DNA of 64,000 nt from Novosphingobium nitrogenifigens DSM 19370. GTDB taxonomy: Bacteria > Pseudomonadota > Alphaproteobacteria > Sphingomonadales > Sphingomonadaceae. How positions within the stretch are numbered: the stretch's first letter is position 1; every line of letters starts with the position of its first letter. The DNA lies in NCBI RefSeq assembly GCF_000192575.1, contig NZ_GL876926.1, positions 503,190 through 567,189 of the forward strand, in the 5' to 3' direction. A program made the position numbers and the translations under genes. Of this stretch, positions 28,639 to 40,615 are shown one piece after another. A model generated the notes under the pieces. That model searched no databases and was not told where the DNA came from. It saw only the letters and a program-made list of their open reading frames with translations.

Positions 28639-30534
28639 TTATAACGCAGCACGAGCACGACCCATTTGCCCCAAGCGCGCGCGCAATGCCAGTCTTCGTT
28701 GCACCAGACGCTGCTGTTCGGCGAAACTTTCTTCGCTCAGGTCATGTTCGCAGCGTGCGTTCGCTTGCGCCAAGGCCGCTTCGACGCGGGGAAATTCTAC
28801 AAGAAGATCAACTGCTTCGGCAAGGACTGAGGCGTCTCCGCCGACAATCGCGCCGAACGGCAGATCTGGGTAGTCTTCCGCCGTGGGGAGCCGCACGTTC
28901 CGCTCCCGCAATATGGGAGCAATGGACCGGGATTCAAGGCCTTCCTGATCCTCGTCTTCCGATTCGCCGGATTCGGGCGAGTCGGCAAGATCGAGCAGCG
29001 CGTCGAGCAATCGGGCAAGGTCGGGATCGCTCGGCGCGAGATGCGCGAGCGCCTCGGCATGGCGCGCGATTTCGCTCGGTCGCGTGGCGAGACCGGCAAG
29101 GACGGCCGCTAGCAAGGCCTCGCTCTGTCCGTACCGGCGCAGGCGCTCGGCTTCTTCGGGCGGCAGGGGCGGCTCGGGCGGCTGCCAGCGTCCGCCGCCG
29201 CGCTTCTGGCCTTGTTGCGCCTGTCTCGGTGCGGCCTGTCTCGGCGTGAACTGCGAACGCTCGCGCGAAGGGTAGGCAAGTGCGCCGAATCGGTCGAGCA
29301 GATCGCGACGATAGAGTGCCCGGATGTCGGGGTGGGCGATCGTTTCCGTCTGTTCGATCAGGCGGGCTTTCAGGCCTGCCTTGGCTTCGGGCGTGTCGAG
29401 AGGGGCCGCATCCCTTTCCGCCTGCCACACCGCCTCGATCAGCGGAGTCCCTGCCGACAGCAGGGCTTCCATAGCGGCAGCCCCCTGTTTCTTGACGATG
29501 TCGTCGGGGTCCATGCCGCCCGGAAGCGTCACGATCGACAGGCTGTGGCCGGGCTTGAGCAGGGGCAGGGCGCGGGTCATGGCCCGGCGTGCGGCCCGTT
29601 GTCCGGCCGCGTCCCCGTCGAAGCAGAGCACGGGGCAGGGCACCACTTGCCACAGCCGTTCGATCTGCTCTTCGGTCAAGGCCGTGCCGAGTGGGGCGAC
29701 TGCTTCGGCAATTCCGGCCGCCGCAAGGGCAACGACGTCCATGTACCCTTCGACGACGACCATGCGGCCGCTGCTGCGCGCGGCGGGGGCTGCGCGGTGC
29801 AGGTTGTAGAGCGTGCGCCCTTTGTCGAAGAGGGGGGTATCGGGTGAATTCAGGTATTTGGGGGCGTCAGTCTTTTCCGCCGAGAGGATGCGTCCGCCGA
29901 ACGCGATCACGCGTCCGCGCACATCGTGGATCGGCAGCATCAGGCGTCCGCGAAACCGGTCGTAGGGTTCCTTCCCCTCGACCGCGATCAGGAGCCCGGC
30001 CTCGATCAGCTGCGCTTCGCCGAATCCGGCCAGAGCCGATTTGAGTGCGCCGCGCGAATCGGGGGCATAGCCAAATCCGAAAGTCTCGATGATCGCTGCG
30101 GGAAAGCCGCGCGTGGCGAGATAGGAACGCGCCGCTCCCCCGCCGTCCCCGGCAAGGTTGCGGCGGAAGAAATCCTGCGCGCCGGCCATGGCATCGTGCA
30201 GCGTTTTCGCTTTTTCGGCCTTGCGTGCGGCGCGCGGATCGGGGGCGGGGACTTCCATCCCCGCAAGGCTCGCCAGTTCCTTCACCGCTTCGAGAAAAGG
30301 CAGGCCCTGGTGATCTGTCATCCAGCGGATCGCGTCACCGTGGGCGCCACAGCCGAAGCAGTGGTAGAAGCCCTTTTCGTCGTTGATCGTGAAGCTGGGT
30401 GATTTTTCGTTGTGGAACGGGCAGCAGGCCTTGAATTCCCGCCCCGCCTTCTGGACGCGCACCGTGCGCCCGATCAGCCCGGACAGGCTGATGCGGGAGC
30501 GCAGTTCGTCAAGCCATTGCGGGGAAAGACTCAT
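28639..30534 (-). CDS. dnaG: DNA primase
   Basis: Makes RNA primers at the replication fork. 631 residues: CHC2 zinc finger (Cys38, His41, Cys59, Cys62 within [14 protein letters not shown] and [12 protein letters not shown]), catalytic core with the Toprim motifs [12 protein letters not shown] and [14 protein letters not shown], and a C-terminal helicase-interaction domain. A low-complexity Gln/Arg linker ([17 protein letters not shown]) separates core and C-terminal domain. 40 bp after yqeY and 53 bp before rpoD. Confidence 0.97.
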   Translation of the reverse strand: MSLSPQWLDELRSRISLSGLIGRTVRVQKAGREFKACCPFHNEKSPSFTINDEKGFYHCFGCGAHGDAIRWMTDHQGLPFLEAVKELASLAGMEVPAPDPRAARKAEKAKTLHDAMAGAQDFFRRNLAGDGGGAARSYLATRGFPAAIIETFGFGYAPDSRGALKSALAGFGEAQLIEAGLLIAVEGKEPYDRFRGRLMLPIHDVRGRVIAFGGRILSAEKTDAPKYLNSPDTPLFDKGRTLYNLHRAAPAARSSGRMVVVEGYMDVVALAAAGIAEAVAPLGTALTEEQIERLWQVVPCPVLCFDGDAAGQRAARRAMTRALPLLKPGHSLSIVTLPGGMDPDDIVKKQGAAAMEALLSAGTPLIEAVWQAERDAAPLDTPEAKAGLKARLIEQTETIAHPDIRALYRRDLLDRFGALAYPSRERSQFTPRQAAPRQAQQGQKRGGGRWQPPEPPLPPEEAERLRRYGQSEALLAAVLAGLATRPSEIARHAEALAHLAPSDPDLARLLDALLDLADSPESGESEDEDQEGLESRSIAPILRERNVRLPTAEDYPDLPFGAIVGGDASVLAEAVDLLVEFPRVEAALAQANARCEHDLSEESFAEQQRLVQRRLALRARLGQMGRARAAL

Positions 30535-30574
30535 GCCGAATGCCCGATGATCCTGTTGTTCGCGGTTCGCGCGA

Positions 30575-31030
30575 TCAGGCCGAAAGCGCCGCCTTCACGA
30601 GGCCGCTTGCCGCAGCCATGTCGACTTGCGTGCCGTGGCTCGCCTTGAGCGCGCCGACGACGCGGCCCATGTCCTTCATGCCCGCAGCCCCGGTTTCGGC
30701 GATGATCGCGGCGATCACGGCCTTCACTTCGTCCTCGGTCATGCGGGCGGGAAGGAATTCCTCGATCACGGCCAGTTCGCCGCGTTCGGCGTCGGCGAGT
30801 TCCTGGCGTCCGCCCTGTTCGTAGAGCGTGATCGATTCGCGGCGCTGCTTGGCCATCTTTTGCAGCACGTCGATGACGAGCGCATCGTCATCGGGCAGCG
30901 TTGCTGCGGTGCGAAGCTCGATATCCTTGTCCTTGAGCTTGGCCAGGATCAGGCGAACGGCGGCCAGGCGCGGCTTGTCGCCTGCCTTCATGGCGGAAAC
31001 CTGGGCGGCCTTGATGGTATCGCGGATCAT
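30575..31030 (-). CDS. GatB/YqeY domain protein
   Basis: 151 residues of the YqeY family, whose fold matches the tail of GatB, the amidotransferase subunit that binds tRNA. Signatures are MKAGDKPRLAAVRLI, KQRRESITLYEQGGRQELADAE (split: KQRRESITLYEQGGR), and MKDMGRVVGALKA. The ATG at 31030 fits the family; the frame runs 20 codons further upstream without homology. It is the first gene of the yqeY-dnaG-rpoD unit, diverging from carA. Cellular role not established. Confidence 0.92.
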   Translation of the reverse strand: MIRDTIKAAQVSAMKAGDKPRLAAVRLILAKLKDKDIELRTAATLPDDDALVIDVLQKMAKQRRESITLYEQGGRQELADAERGELAVIEEFLPARMTEDEVKAVIAAIIAETGAAGMKDMGRVVGALKASHGTQVDMAAASGLVKAALSA

Positions 31031-31295
31031 GATGCAGTGTGTTCCTGTGGATCGTATTCGCACATGCGAAATGAAATCTGCTTTCGCCACACATCCGTCG
31101 CTCGCGCAAGGAATCCAGCAAATTCAAGGCGCTGGTCTCCTTTGGCGGAGTCGGTCGGAACGGTTGCGAAGGCTGAATGCCAACCCTTAGGCGAAGTTTT
31201 CTGAGATCGCTAGGTTGACGCTGCGACGGCTTGGGCCTAGCGGGCGAACCTTAGCAACATCGTCAGAACCCCTTGTCAACGGAGCGCCCCAGATC

Positions 31296-32471
31296 ATGGC
31301 CGACCCCGCACTTTCGCACGCGCCTCAACCCGAGGGTGCTACGGGAGTCCTCGTTCTCGCGGACGGTCATGTGGCCTGGGGCCGCGGCTTCGGCGCAGTC
31401 GGCAATGCCGTCGGCGAAGTCTGCTTCAACACCGCGATGACCGGATACCAGGAAGTGATGACCGATCCGTCCTATGCCGGACAGATCGTTACCTTCACGT
31501 TCCCGCACATCGGCAACGTCGGCACGAATGCCGAGGACATGGAAAGCCACGGCGTCCCCGGCGCCGTGGGCTGTATCGTCCGCGAGGATGTCACCGAGCC
31601 CGCCAATTTCCGCGCCGAAGGCACGTTCCAGCGCTGGCTGGAAGTGCAGGGCAAGATCGGCCTCGCCGGGATCGACACCCGCGCGCTCACTCGCCGCATC
31701 CGCCTGAGTGGTGCGCCCAACGCGGTGATCGCCCACGATCCCAAGGGGCAGTTCGACATCCCGGCCCTGCTTGAACGGGCCCGTTCGTTCCCCGGCCTCA
31801 AGGGTCTCGACCTTGCCCGCAAGGTCAGCCGCGAAGGCCGTGAGGAGTGGGAAGGCTCGATCTGGCATCTGGGCGAGGGCTATACTCTGCCCGAACCCGG
31901 CAATCGTCCGCATGTCGTGGCGATGGATTTCGGGGCGAAGGACAACATTTTCCGCAGCCTGGTCGAAGCCGGTGCGGACGTGACCATCGTTCCGGCCGAA
32001 ACTTCGCTGGAAACTATTCTCGATCTCAAGCCCGCCGGGGTTTTCCTGTCGAACGGGCCGGGCGATCCGGCGGCGACCGGAGAATATGCGGTGCCGGTCA
32101 TTCGTGGCCTGCTCGAACGCGACGTGCCGGTCTTCGGGATCTGTCTTGGGCACCAGATGCTGGCGCTGGCCGCCGGGGCCAAGACGATCAAGATGCACCA
32201 GGGGCATCGCGGCGCCAATCACCCGGTCAAGCGACTGGAAGACGGCGTGGTCGAGATCACCAGCATGAATCACGGCTTCGCGGTCGACAACACGCCCGGT
32301 GCGCTGCCCGAGAACGTGATCGAAACCCACGTTTCGCTGTTCGACGGATCGAATTGCGGCATTGCCATTGCGGGCAAGAAGGCGTTCGGTGTGCAATATC
32401 ACCCGGAAGCCAGCCCCGGCCCGCAGGACAGTTTCTATCTGTTCGAGAAGTTCGTCCAGTCGCTCGGTTGA
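31296..32471 (+). CDS. carA: Carbamoyl-phosphate synthase small subunit
   Basis: Glutaminase subunit that passes ammonia to CarB for arginine and pyrimidine synthesis. 391 residues: N-terminal domain (GEVCFNTAMTGYQEVMTDPSYAGQIV region) and a class I glutamine amidotransferase domain from about residue 205 with the nucleophile in VFGICLGHQML and the His-x-Glu pair in VQYHPEASPGP. The ATG at 31296 gives the usual N-terminus. carB starts 72 bp downstream. The 265-bp divergent gap from yqeY presumably holds both promoters. Confidence 0.97.
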   Translation: MADPALSHAPQPEGATGVLVLADGHVAWGRGFGAVGNAVGEVCFNTAMTGYQEVMTDPSYAGQIVTFTFPHIGNVGTNAEDMESHGVPGAVGCIVREDVTEPANFRAEGTFQRWLEVQGKIGLAGIDTRALTRRIRLSGAPNAVIAHDPKGQFDIPALLERARSFPGLKGLDLARKVSREGREEWEGSIWHLGEGYTLPEPGNRPHVVAMDFGAKDNIFRSLVEAGADVTIVPAETSLETILDLKPAGVFLSNGPGDPAATGEYAVPVIRGLLERDVPVFGICLGHQMLALAAGAKTIKMHQGHRGANHPVKRLEDGVVEITSMNHGFAVDNTPGALPENVIETHVSLFDGSNCGIAIAGKKAFGVQYHPEASPGPQDSFYLFEKFVQSLG

Positions 32472-32543
32472 GCGACGGTTTTGAGATAGTCTGGCCCGGC
32501 GCGTCGACCGACGCGGACCGGGTGACCTGATACGAGAGCGGCC

Positions 32544-35500
32544 ATGCCCAAACGCACTGACATTTCCTCGATCCTGATCATCGGCGCCGGGCCGATCGTC
32601 ATCGGCCAGGCTTGCGAATTCGACTATTCCGGAACGCAGGCGATCAAGGCGCTGAAGGAAGAGGGCTATCGCATCGTCCTCGTCAATTCCAACCCGGCGA
32701 CGATCATGACCGACCCGGAAATGGCCGACGCGACCTATGTCGAGCCGATTACGCCGGAAATCGTCGCGAAGATCATCGAGAAGGAGCGCCCCGACGCGCT
32801 TCTGCCGACGATGGGTGGGCAGACCGCGCTCAACACCGCGCTTGCGCTGTTCCGCGATGGCACGCTCGACAAGTTCGGCGTGACGATGATCGGCGCCAAT
32901 GCCGAGGCCATCGACAAGGCCGAGGATCGGCAGAAGTTCCGCGACGCGATGGACAAGATCGGCCTGGAAAGCGCGCGTTCGGGCGTGGCGCACACGGTCG
33001 AGGAAGCGCTGGCGGTGCTCGAGCACACCGGTCTTCCCTCGATCATCCGTCCTTCCTTCACCCTGGGCGGGACCGGCGGCGGCATCGCGTACAACAAGGA
33101 CGAGTTCATCCGCATCGTCCGTGGCGGTCTCGAAGCCTCTCCGACCACTGAAGTCCTCATCGAGGAATCGCTGCTCGGGTGGAAAGAGTACGAGATGGAA
33201 GTCGTCCGTGACCGGAACGACAACTGCATCATCATCTGTTCGATCGAGAACGTCGATCCGATGGGTGTCCACACCGGCGACTCGATCACGGTCGCGCCGG
33301 CGCTGACGCTGACGGACAAGGAATACCAGATCATGCGCAGCGCCTCGATCGCTGTGCTGCGCGAGATCGGGGTCGAAACCGGCGGTTCGAACGTGCAGTT
33401 CGCGGTCAATCCCAAGGATGGCCGCCTGATCGTCATCGAGATGAACCCGCGCGTGTCGCGCTCCTCGGCGCTGGCGTCGAAGGCGACCGGCTTCCCGATC
33501 GCCAAAGTCGCGGCCAAGCTCGCGGTCGGCTACACGCTCGACGAGATCACCAACGACATCACCGGTGCGACGCCTGCCGCGTTCGAACCGACCATCGACT
33601 ATGTCGTGACCAAGATTCCGCGGTTTGCCTTCGAAAAGTTCAAGGGCTCCGAGCCGCTGCTTTCGACCGCAATGAAGTCGGTCGGCGAAGTCATGGCGAT
33701 CGGACGCAATCTCAAGGAATCGATGCAGAAGGCGCTGCGCGGTCTCGAGACTGGGCTGGACGGCTTCAACCGCGTCGATGAACTCGAAGGCGCAAGCCGC
33801 GACGAGATCAACGCGGCCCTGTCGAGGGCAACACCCGACCGCCTGCTGGTGATCGGACAGGCGTTCCGCGAGGGCTTCACCGTCGAGGACGTCCACGCGG
33901 TTACCAAGTACGAGCCGTGGTTCCTGCGTCACATCGCCGAGATCGTCGCCGAGGAAGAAAAGGTCATCGAGCATGGCCTGCCGCGCGATGCCACCGGTCT
34001 GCGTCGCCTGAAGGCCATGGGCTTTTCGGACAAGCGCCTGGCCAAGCTGGCGGTGCGTTCGGCACGCTTGGCGGGAAGCGCCAACATGGCCCGTGCCGGG
34101 CTCGTTCACGACGTGGTCGAGGCGATGGCGGGTGCGACCAGCGAGGCCGAAGTGCGCAAGCTGCGTCACAAGCTCGGCGTGCGTCCGGTGTTCAAGCGGA
34201 TCGACAGCTGCGCGGCCGAATTCGAGGCGATCACGCCTTACATGTATTCGACCTACGAGGGCGGCCTGTTCGGTGCGCCGGAAGGCGAATCGATGCCGTC
34301 TGACCGTCGCAAGATCGTCATTCTCGGCGGCGGTCCGAACCGGATCGGGCAGGGGATCGAATTCGACTATTGCTGCTGCCATGCCTGTTTCGCGCTCGAG
34401 GATGCCGGGTTCGAGACGATCATGATCAACTGCAACCCGGAAACGGTTTCGACTGACTACGACACGTCGGATCGTCTCTATTTCGAACCGCTGACGGGTG
34501 AGGATGTTCTTGAAATCCTCGAAGTCGAACGCTCGAAGGGCGAACTGGTCGGCGTTATCGTGCAGTTCGGCGGGCAGACCCCGCTCAAGCTTGCACAGGC
34601 GCTGCAGAATGCAGGCATTCCCATTCTCGGGACGTCGCCCGACTCGATCGACCTTGCCGAAGACCGTGAGCGTTTCGCCGATCTCGTTGAAAAGCTGAAG
34701 CTGCTGCAACCGGCCAACGGGCTGGCCCGCAGCCGCGACGAAGCGGTCGCAGTGGCTGCCCGCATCGGGTATCCGGTGCTGATCCGTCCGAGCTATGTGC
34801 TGGGTGGGCGCGCCATGGAAATCGTCGACAGCCAGGCGCAGCTCGACGACTACATCGCGACGGCGGTCAAGGTCTCGGGCGAGAGCCCGGTGCTGATCGA
34901 CCAGTATCTGCGCGATGCGGTCGAATGCGACGTCGACGCGTTGTCGGACGGTACCGATGTGGTCATCGCGGGTGTGCTCCAGCATATCGAGGAAGCGGGC
35001 ATTCACTCGGGCGACAGCGCCTGCACCCTGCCGCCTTACAGCCTGCCGCCGGAAATCATTGCGGAAATGGAACGCCAGGCCGTGCTTCTGGCCAAGGGCC
35101 TCAACGTTCGCGGTCTCATGAACATCCAGTTCGCGGTGAAGGACGGCAACGTCTACCTCATCGAAGTCAACCCGCGTGCCAGCCGTACGGTGCCTTTCGT
35201 CGCCAAGGCCATCGGACAGCCGATCGCCAAGTATGCCGCCCGCATCATGGCCGGTGAAAAGCTTGCCGATCTGCCGCCGATCCGTCGCGACATCGACTAT
35301 ATGGCGGTCAAGGAAGCGGTGTTCCCGTTCGCGCGCTTCCCGGGCGTCGATCCGGTGCTCTCGCCGGAAATGAAGTCCACCGGTGAAGTCATGGGAATCG
35401 ATGCGAATTTCCCGATTGCCTTTGCCAAGTCGCAGCTTGGTGCGGGAACGCGTTTGCCGTCCGAAGGCACGCTGTTCGTTTCGGTCAAGGATACCGACAA

Positions 35501-35858
35501 GCCGGTGGTCCTGCCTGCGGTTCGCAAGCTGGCCGGGCTGGGCTTCAAGGTCGTGGCAACCGGTGGTACCGCGCGTTTCCTCGAAGCCGAAGGCATCGCG
35601 GTCGAACGCGTGAACAAGGTGGCCGAGGGGCGCCCCCATATCGTCGATCTTATCATCGATGGCGGGATCGACCTTATTTTCAACACGACCGAAGGCTGGC
35701 AGAGCCACAAGGACTCGCAATCGATCCGTCGATCCGCGCTTACCGGCAAGGTCTGCTACTTCACCACGGCAGCCGCGTCGGTGGCCGCGGCAGAAGCGAT
35801 CGAGGAGCTTCGCAGTGCCGAACTTGATGTGCGGTCGCTGCAAGACTATTATCGATAA
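32544..35858 (+). CDS. carB: Carbamoyl-phosphate synthase large subunit
   Basis: Synthesises carbamoyl phosphate from bicarbonate, ammonia and 2 ATP. 1104 residues with two homologous ATP-grasp halves: the first begins [21 protein letters not shown], the second [21 protein letters not shown], and a C-terminal MGS-like allosteric domain ([37 protein letters not shown] region). Full length. A 1766-codon antisense frame covers carA-carB but is a codon-bias artefact. Confidence 0.98.
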   Translation: MPKRTDISSILIIGAGPIVIGQACEFDYSGTQAIKALKEEGYRIVLVNSNPATIMTDPEMADATYVEPITPEIVAKIIEKERPDALLPTMGGQTALNTALALFRDGTLDKFGVTMIGANAEAIDKAEDRQKFRDAMDKIGLESARSGVAHTVEEALAVLEHTGLPSIIRPSFTLGGTGGGIAYNKDEFIRIVRGGLEASPTTEVLIEESLLGWKEYEMEVVRDRNDNCIIICSIENVDPMGVHTGDSITVAPALTLTDKEYQIMRSASIAVLREIGVETGGSNVQFAVNPKDGRLIVIEMNPRVSRSSALASKATGFPIAKVAAKLAVGYTLDEITNDITGATPAAFEPTIDYVVTKIPRFAFEKFKGSEPLLSTAMKSVGEVMAIGRNLKESMQKALRGLETGLDGFNRVDELEGASRDEINAALSRATPDRLLVIGQAFREGFTVEDVHAVTKYEPWFLRHIAEIVAEEEKVIEHGLPRDATGLRRLKAMGFSDKRLAKLAVRSARLAGSANMARAGLVHDVVEAMAGATSEAEVRKLRHKLGVRPVFKRIDSCAAEFEAITPYMYSTYEGGLFGAPEGESMPSDRRKIVILGGGPNRIGQGIEFDYCCCHACFALEDAGFETIMINCNPETVSTDYDTSDRLYFEPLTGEDVLEILEVERSKGELVGVIVQFGGQTPLKLAQALQNAGIPILGTSPDSIDLAEDRERFADLVEKLKLLQPANGLARSRDEAVAVAARIGYPVLIRPSYVLGGRAMEIVDSQAQLDDYIATAVKVSGESPVLIDQYLRDAVECDVDALSDGTDVVIAGVLQHIEEAGIHSGDSACTLPPYSLPPEIIAEMERQAVLLAKGLNVRGLMNIQFAVKDGNVYLIEVNPRASRTVPFVAKAIGQPIAKYAARIMAGEKLADLPPIRRDIDYMAVKEAVFPFARFPGVDPVLSPEMKSTGEVMGIDANFPIAFAKSQLGAGTRLPSEGTLFVSVKDTDKPVVLPAVRKLAGLGFKVVATGGTARFLEAEGIAVERVNKVAEGRPHIVDLIIDGGIDLIFNTTEGWQSHKDSQSIRRSALTGKVCYFTTAAASVAAAEAIEELRSAELDVRSLQDYYR

Positions 35859-35895
35859 GCTTTCACAGGTTTTCCCTGAACAAGCGACAATTCCG

Positions 35896-35920
35896 TCCGG
35901 GTCCATGCTATGGACCCGGA
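35896..35920. other. Perfect hairpin in the carB-greA gap
   Basis: TCCGGGTCCA (35896-35905) and TGGACCCGGA (35911-35920) form a perfect 10-bp stem with a 5-nt loop, 38 nt after carB stop and 74 nt before greA. No U run follows. It may be a weak terminator, or a stabilising structure between two separately expressed genes. Confidence 0.5.
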
Positions 35921-35993
35921 GGGGAGATGTTTTCCCTTCGCCCGGGCGGTAAGTGGCCCCAGGCGCGACAGGGTTTGACGAGAAGGAATACGG

Positions 35994-36470
35994 ATGGCGA
36001 CTGTGGAAAAGCTGCCGATGCTCCAGGAAGGCTATGAAAAGCTGACGGCGGAGCTGAAAGCGCTGCGTGAGGAACGCCCGAAGATTGTCGACGCCATCGA
36101 GGAAGCCCGTGCTCACGGCGATCTTTCGGAAAATGCAGAATATCATGCGGCCAAGGAGCGTCAGGGGCAGGTCGAAGCCTCGATCGGCGATCTTGAGGAC
36201 AAGATCAGCCGCGCGCAGATCATTGACCCGACCACGCTGTCGGGCGACCGGATCGTGTTCGGCGCGACTGTGACCTTGCTGGACGATGCCGACAAACCGG
36301 TGCGGTACCAGATTGTCGGTTTGGCCGAAGCGGACGTGAAGCGTGGCCGAATCAGCTATAACTCGCCCCTGGGACGTGCGCTCATCGGGCGCAAGGTCGA
36401 TGACGAGGTCGAAGTGACCGTGCCGTCGGGCGACAAGTTCTACGTGGTCGAGAAGATCGAGTTCATCTGA
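35994..36470 (+). CDS. greA: Transcription elongation factor GreA
   Basis: Stimulates transcript cleavage in backtracked RNA polymerase. 158 residues, standard length: N-terminal coiled coil with the tip acids in [20 protein letters not shown] (here [20 protein letters not shown]), and a C-terminal FKBP-like domain with [22 protein letters not shown]. The ATG is preceded by AGAAGGA. It follows carB by 135 bp; a strong terminator lies 50 bp downstream. Confidence 0.97.
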   Translation: MATVEKLPMLQEGYEKLTAELKALREERPKIVDAIEEARAHGDLSENAEYHAAKERQGQVEASIGDLEDKISRAQIIDPTTLSGDRIVFGATVTLLDDADKPVRYQIVGLAEADVKRGRISYNSPLGRALIGRKVDDEVEVTVPSGDKFYVVEKIEFI

Positions 36471-36519
36471 TTGCGCAGCAGGGCCTGGGCCCTGCGGCAA
36501 ATCGATCGACTCCATAACG

Positions 36520-36557
36520 AAAAGGCCCCGGGACCGCGCAGGTTCCGGGGCCTTTTT
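36520..36557. terminator. Terminator of greA
   Basis: AAAAGGCCCCGG with GACC pairs with GGTT plus CCGGGGCCTTTT (one G-U pair), a roughly 16-bp stem with 5-nt loop followed by UUUUU. The left arm starts with AAAA, so it may also stop the minus-strand DUF4170 gene 30 bp away. Confidence 0.9.
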
Positions 36558-36585
36558 CGTCACTCACCGAGAGTGCTGAGCCTTG

Positions 36586-36807
36586 TTATTCCTTGGGAAG
36601 TTCAGGCTCGAGCAGGCGGTGCAGGTGCACGATCACATAGCGCATTTCAGCGTCGTCGACCGTACGCTGGGCCGCGCCGCGCCACGCTTCTTCGGCGCTC
36701 GCGTAGTCAGGGAACACGCCGACGACATCGATCGCCTTGAGATCGACGAAATCAAGGCCCTGAGGATCCTTGACCCGACCGCCCATAACGAGGTGGAGCT
36801 TATCCAT
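36586..36807 (-). CDS. DUF4170-family small protein
   Basis: 73 residues: KLHLVMGGRVKDPQGLDFVDLKAIDVVGVFPDYASAEEAW in the first half and MRYVIVHLHRLLEPE at the end. This matches what I know as DUF4170, a short alphaproteobacterial family of unknown function, conserved in length and in the RYVIVHLHRLL ending. ATG 36807 is preceded by GGAAAGTA. It converges on greA. No domain suggests a role. Confidence 0.82.
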   Translation of the reverse strand: MDKLHLVMGGRVKDPQGLDFVDLKAIDVVGVFPDYASAEEAWRGAAQRTVDDAEMRYVIVHLHRLLEPELPKE

Positions 36808-36910
36808 GGGTTACTTTCCGTTGGGGAACTGGGAGCCCCAGCCCCTGACAAAAGCGGGCGCCGAGCGCAAGTCCGATAAAAGTTGTTATTGGGCTCGGCG
36901 CGCTCGACCG

Positions 36911-37438
36911 TTATTCGCCCTTGGTCTCTGTCCGCTCGCCCAGACGCTTGAGCAGAGCCTTGCCTGCGTCGCGGGTGGCCTCGATCGCAACATCGGCGAG
37001 GTCGGCGACGCGCTTGCCCGCTTCGGCGCTTTTCTCGCCGACGGCTTCGCCCAATGTTCCGACGCTTTCCTCGATCTTGTGGACGCTTTCCTTGCCGGCT
37101 TCGGTGGCGCGGGCGGCATAGGCAAGGGCCAGTTCCGCACCGATCGTGGCGATGTGGCCGAGGCGAGAGGTGCCCGCTTCGACAGCCGCTTCGATCCGGG
37201 GCAGCTTGGGAATGAGGTCGGCGGCCTTGGCGTGGCGACGACGCGCCAGCAGCCCGGCGACGATCGCGCCGGCAACGATGCCTCCGGCAGCGGCTGCCAC
37301 CGGGTGATCGTGCACGAACTGGCGGGCGCGGGTCGAGGTGGTTTCGGCAATCTCCTTGCCGCGGGTGCAGGCGACCTCAAGGCGTCCGCCGAGATTGGCA
37401 CCGGTGTTGGTCTTGCTCTCTTCGTTCACGCTACGCAC
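36911..37438 (-). CDS. YqjD/ElaB-like single-span membrane protein
   Basis: 175 residues with a central hydrophobic segment (about 46-65, HPVAAAAGGIVAGAIVAGLL) followed by RRR, then a long Ala/Glu/Lys amphipathic helix. The pattern and an N-terminal region of charged helix resemble the ElaB/YqjD/DUF883 family, inner-membrane proteins linked to ribosomes in E. coli stationary phase. Same strand as the three genes upstream, 18 bp after the 106-residue gene, so probably one operon. Function inferred only from resemblance. Confidence 0.6.
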   Translation of the reverse strand: MRSVNEESKTNTGANLGGRLEVACTRGKEIAETTSTRARQFVHDHPVAAAAGGIVAGAIVAGLLARRRHAKAADLIPKLPRIEAAVEAGTSRLGHIATIGAELALAYAARATEAGKESVHKIEESVGTLGEAVGEKSAEAGKRVADLADVAIEATRDAGKALLKRLGERTETKGE

Positions 37439-37455
37439 TCCTTTCTCGCGGGCGA

Positions 37456-37776
37456 TTACCGGCTCTTGCGGGCAAAGACCCGTCCGAGGCGGTTGCGCAC
37501 AGTCTGTGCCAGCCTACCTAACGGCTTCCTGAACACCCATCCTGCGATCCCGCTTGCCGTAAGGCCAATTGCGACGATGTTTTCGCGGGCAAGGCCAAGG
37601 CCCGCCTCGAAAGCATCGGCTGCGGCATGGATTACGCGGTCGCGCAGGCGCTGCGTCAACGGACGTTCGGCCAGGCTTTCACGCAGGACAGTCATGTCGG
37701 CGCGGAAGAGCGCACGGGCCTCGTCGCGTGCTACGCGCGCCTGATCGATCCGGGTTTCGTCGCTGCTACGGCTCAT
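37456..37776 (-). CDS. Small membrane-associated protein, unknown function
   Basis: 106 residues: charged helical N-terminal half (DQARVARDEARALFRADM), then one hydrophobic segment (NIVAIGLTASGIAGWVF) and a very basic C-terminus. It overlaps the stop of the YqjE-like gene by 4 bp (37773-37776), so it is translated as part of that operon. Position and shape recall YqjK in the E. coli yqjCDEK cluster, but I see no specific sequence signature. Confidence 0.6.
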   Translation of the reverse strand: MSRSSDETRIDQARVARDEARALFRADMTVLRESLAERPLTQRLRDRVIHAAADAFEAGLGLARENIVAIGLTASGIAGWVFRKPLGRLAQTVRNRLGRVFARKSR

Positions 37777-38234
37777 GATTTCGATCCCGTCAAAACTCCG
37801 ATCATCCTGCGCGCGCGCTTGAATGCGGCAAACAGGCTCGCGCCGGTCAGAATGGCGAGCGTGACCGAGACAAGGGCGAGCGCGCCCCAGGGGCCGATCA
37901 TCGGCGCCAGCGCGAGCAGCAGCCCGACCACGATCGCCATCAACAGGAAGAACAGGAAGAAGAGGCCCAGAATAACCAGGGCAACGATGAAGGGCAGGCG
38001 CTTGAACGCGAAGCCCAGCATGGCCTTGAGATAGCCTGTTTCCGCTTCGAACAGCGTCTGGCCGTTCTGGAGCAGCGCGCCCAGAATCGAGGACAGCGAC
38101 GCGTCCGTGCCGGGCGGGGTGCCCGGGGGCTGTGTCGTTGCGTCGTGGTCATGCGCGTTTTCGGCCGACGGCGTGTCGGTGTCTTCGAGAATTGCTGTCA
38201 CGGGTTGTCGGTCAGCCTCTATATTCGCAAACAT
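37773..38234 (-). CDS. Phage-holin-superfamily (YqjE-like) membrane protein
   Basis: 153 residues with a disordered acidic N-terminus and two long hydrophobic segments (about 81-110 and 113-137) ending in FAAFKRARRM. The start GALLQNGQTLFEAETGYLKAMLGF matches the amphipathic helix of YqjE/DUF1469 (phage holin family III) proteins. Despite the family name it is not a phage gene here: it sits in a host operon between YqjD-like and YqjK-like genes. Role likely in stress or cell-envelope homeostasis (inference). Confidence 0.7.
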   Translation of the reverse strand: MFANIEADRQPVTAILEDTDTPSAENAHDHDATTQPPGTPPGTDASLSSILGALLQNGQTLFEAETGYLKAMLGFAFKRLPFIVALVILGLFFLFFLLMAIVVGLLLALAPMIGPWGALALVSVTLAILTGASLFAAFKRARRMIGVLTGSKS

Positions 38235-38261
38235 CAGGCCCGAACGAACGGGCCCAAGAAA

Positions 38262-38774
38262 TCACGCTTCACGGTCCGAACCGCGAACCATCCGCGCCAG
38301 CGCGTAGCCTGCAACGGCCGCGATTCCTACTGCAACCATCGGATTCTGGCGAACAAAGTCTTTCACGTCGCCGCCAATCTCGGTCAGGTCCTTGGCTTCG
38401 ATCTTTTCAGCCGTGGTCTGCAGGGCCTGGGCCGCAGTGCGGGCAAAATCGCCGTACTGGACGCCCAGCTTTTCATCGATGGTCGGGGCCGTGTCGCCCA
38501 GCGTGCGTCCGACGACGGCAATCGCCCCGCTGGTCATCGACTGGCCCTGGCGAACAAGTTCGAGTCCCTTGTCCTTGGCCTGGCCAGCGACAAGTCCTGC
38601 CGCTTCGCCCCATTCGGTGGCGGTGGCGCCGACCTTTTCGCGTGCCGAGGCCGTGAAACCGGTGGCATCTTCGACAGCCCGGGCAAAACGCGATGGCGAC
38701 TCGTCACTATCCGCGAGGGGAAGGGCGGTCGGCTCGGCCAGTGGCACGTCCTGTTCAGGCGTGGTTTCGGCCAT
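38262..38774 (-). CDS. YqjD/DUF883-like membrane-tethered protein
   Basis: 170 residues: Ala/Glu-rich helix with ARFARAVEDATGFTASAREKVGATATEWG-like repeats, and a C-terminal hydrophobic segment VAVGIAAVAGYALARMVRG. This C-tail anchor is typical of the ElaB/YqjD family. The chosen ATG at 38774 follows GGAGGA; an upstream in-frame start gives 177 residues. It is the first gene of the four-gene minus-strand cluster, diverging from eno. General-stress control is plausible, but I found no clear EcfG-type promoter. Confidence 0.65.
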   Translation of the reverse strand: MAETTPEQDVPLAEPTALPLADSDESPSRFARAVEDATGFTASAREKVGATATEWGEAAGLVAGQAKDKGLELVRQGQSMTSGAIAVVGRTLGDTAPTIDEKLGVQYGDFARTAAQALQTTAEKIEAKDLTEIGGDVKDFVRQNPMVAVGIAAVAGYALARMVRGSDREA

Positions 38775-40406
<1,632 letters not shown>

Positions 40407-40414
40407 TGACGGAG

Positions 40415-40437
40415 CCCGATGAGTAGAGCTCATCGGG
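40415..40437. other. First hairpin after eno
   Basis: CCCGATGAG (40415-40423) pairs with CTCATCGGG (40429-40437), 9-bp perfect stem with 5-nt loop, starting 9 nt after the eno stop. No U run follows. It probably protects the eno mRNA end, ahead of the true terminator. Confidence 0.6.
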
Positions 40438-40479
40438 AAATGCCTGAGGTCCAATCGCCTCGGGTTCCGAAATTGCAAA

Positions 40480-40509
40480 GAGGGATCGGATCAAATCCGG
40501 TCCCTTTTT
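40480..40509 (+). terminator. Terminator of eno
   Basis: AGGGATCGGAT (40481-40491) pairs with ATCCGGTCCCT (40495-40505, one T-G pair) over a 3-nt loop and runs into UUUUU. Confidence 0.8.
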
Positions 40510-40615
40510 GTGTATTTGGAATGAATTACAGGGGCCCGCACGCTTGCCGTGGGACGCGTTTGGTCTATCCTCGCTCAATTGTCCGGGCTGGGCAGGTGTT
40601 TCGGTTGGGGGCCGA

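Noticed and set aside
31263..36563. A 1766-codon open frame antisense to carA-carB-greA
   Set aside because: It is entirely antisense to three well-conserved genes, starts and ends inside them, lacks recognisable domains and its composition follows the third-position bias of the sense genes.
37773..38234. Prophage holin
   Set aside because: The YqjE-like protein shares the holin superfamily fold, but no other phage gene is near and it lies in a host operon.
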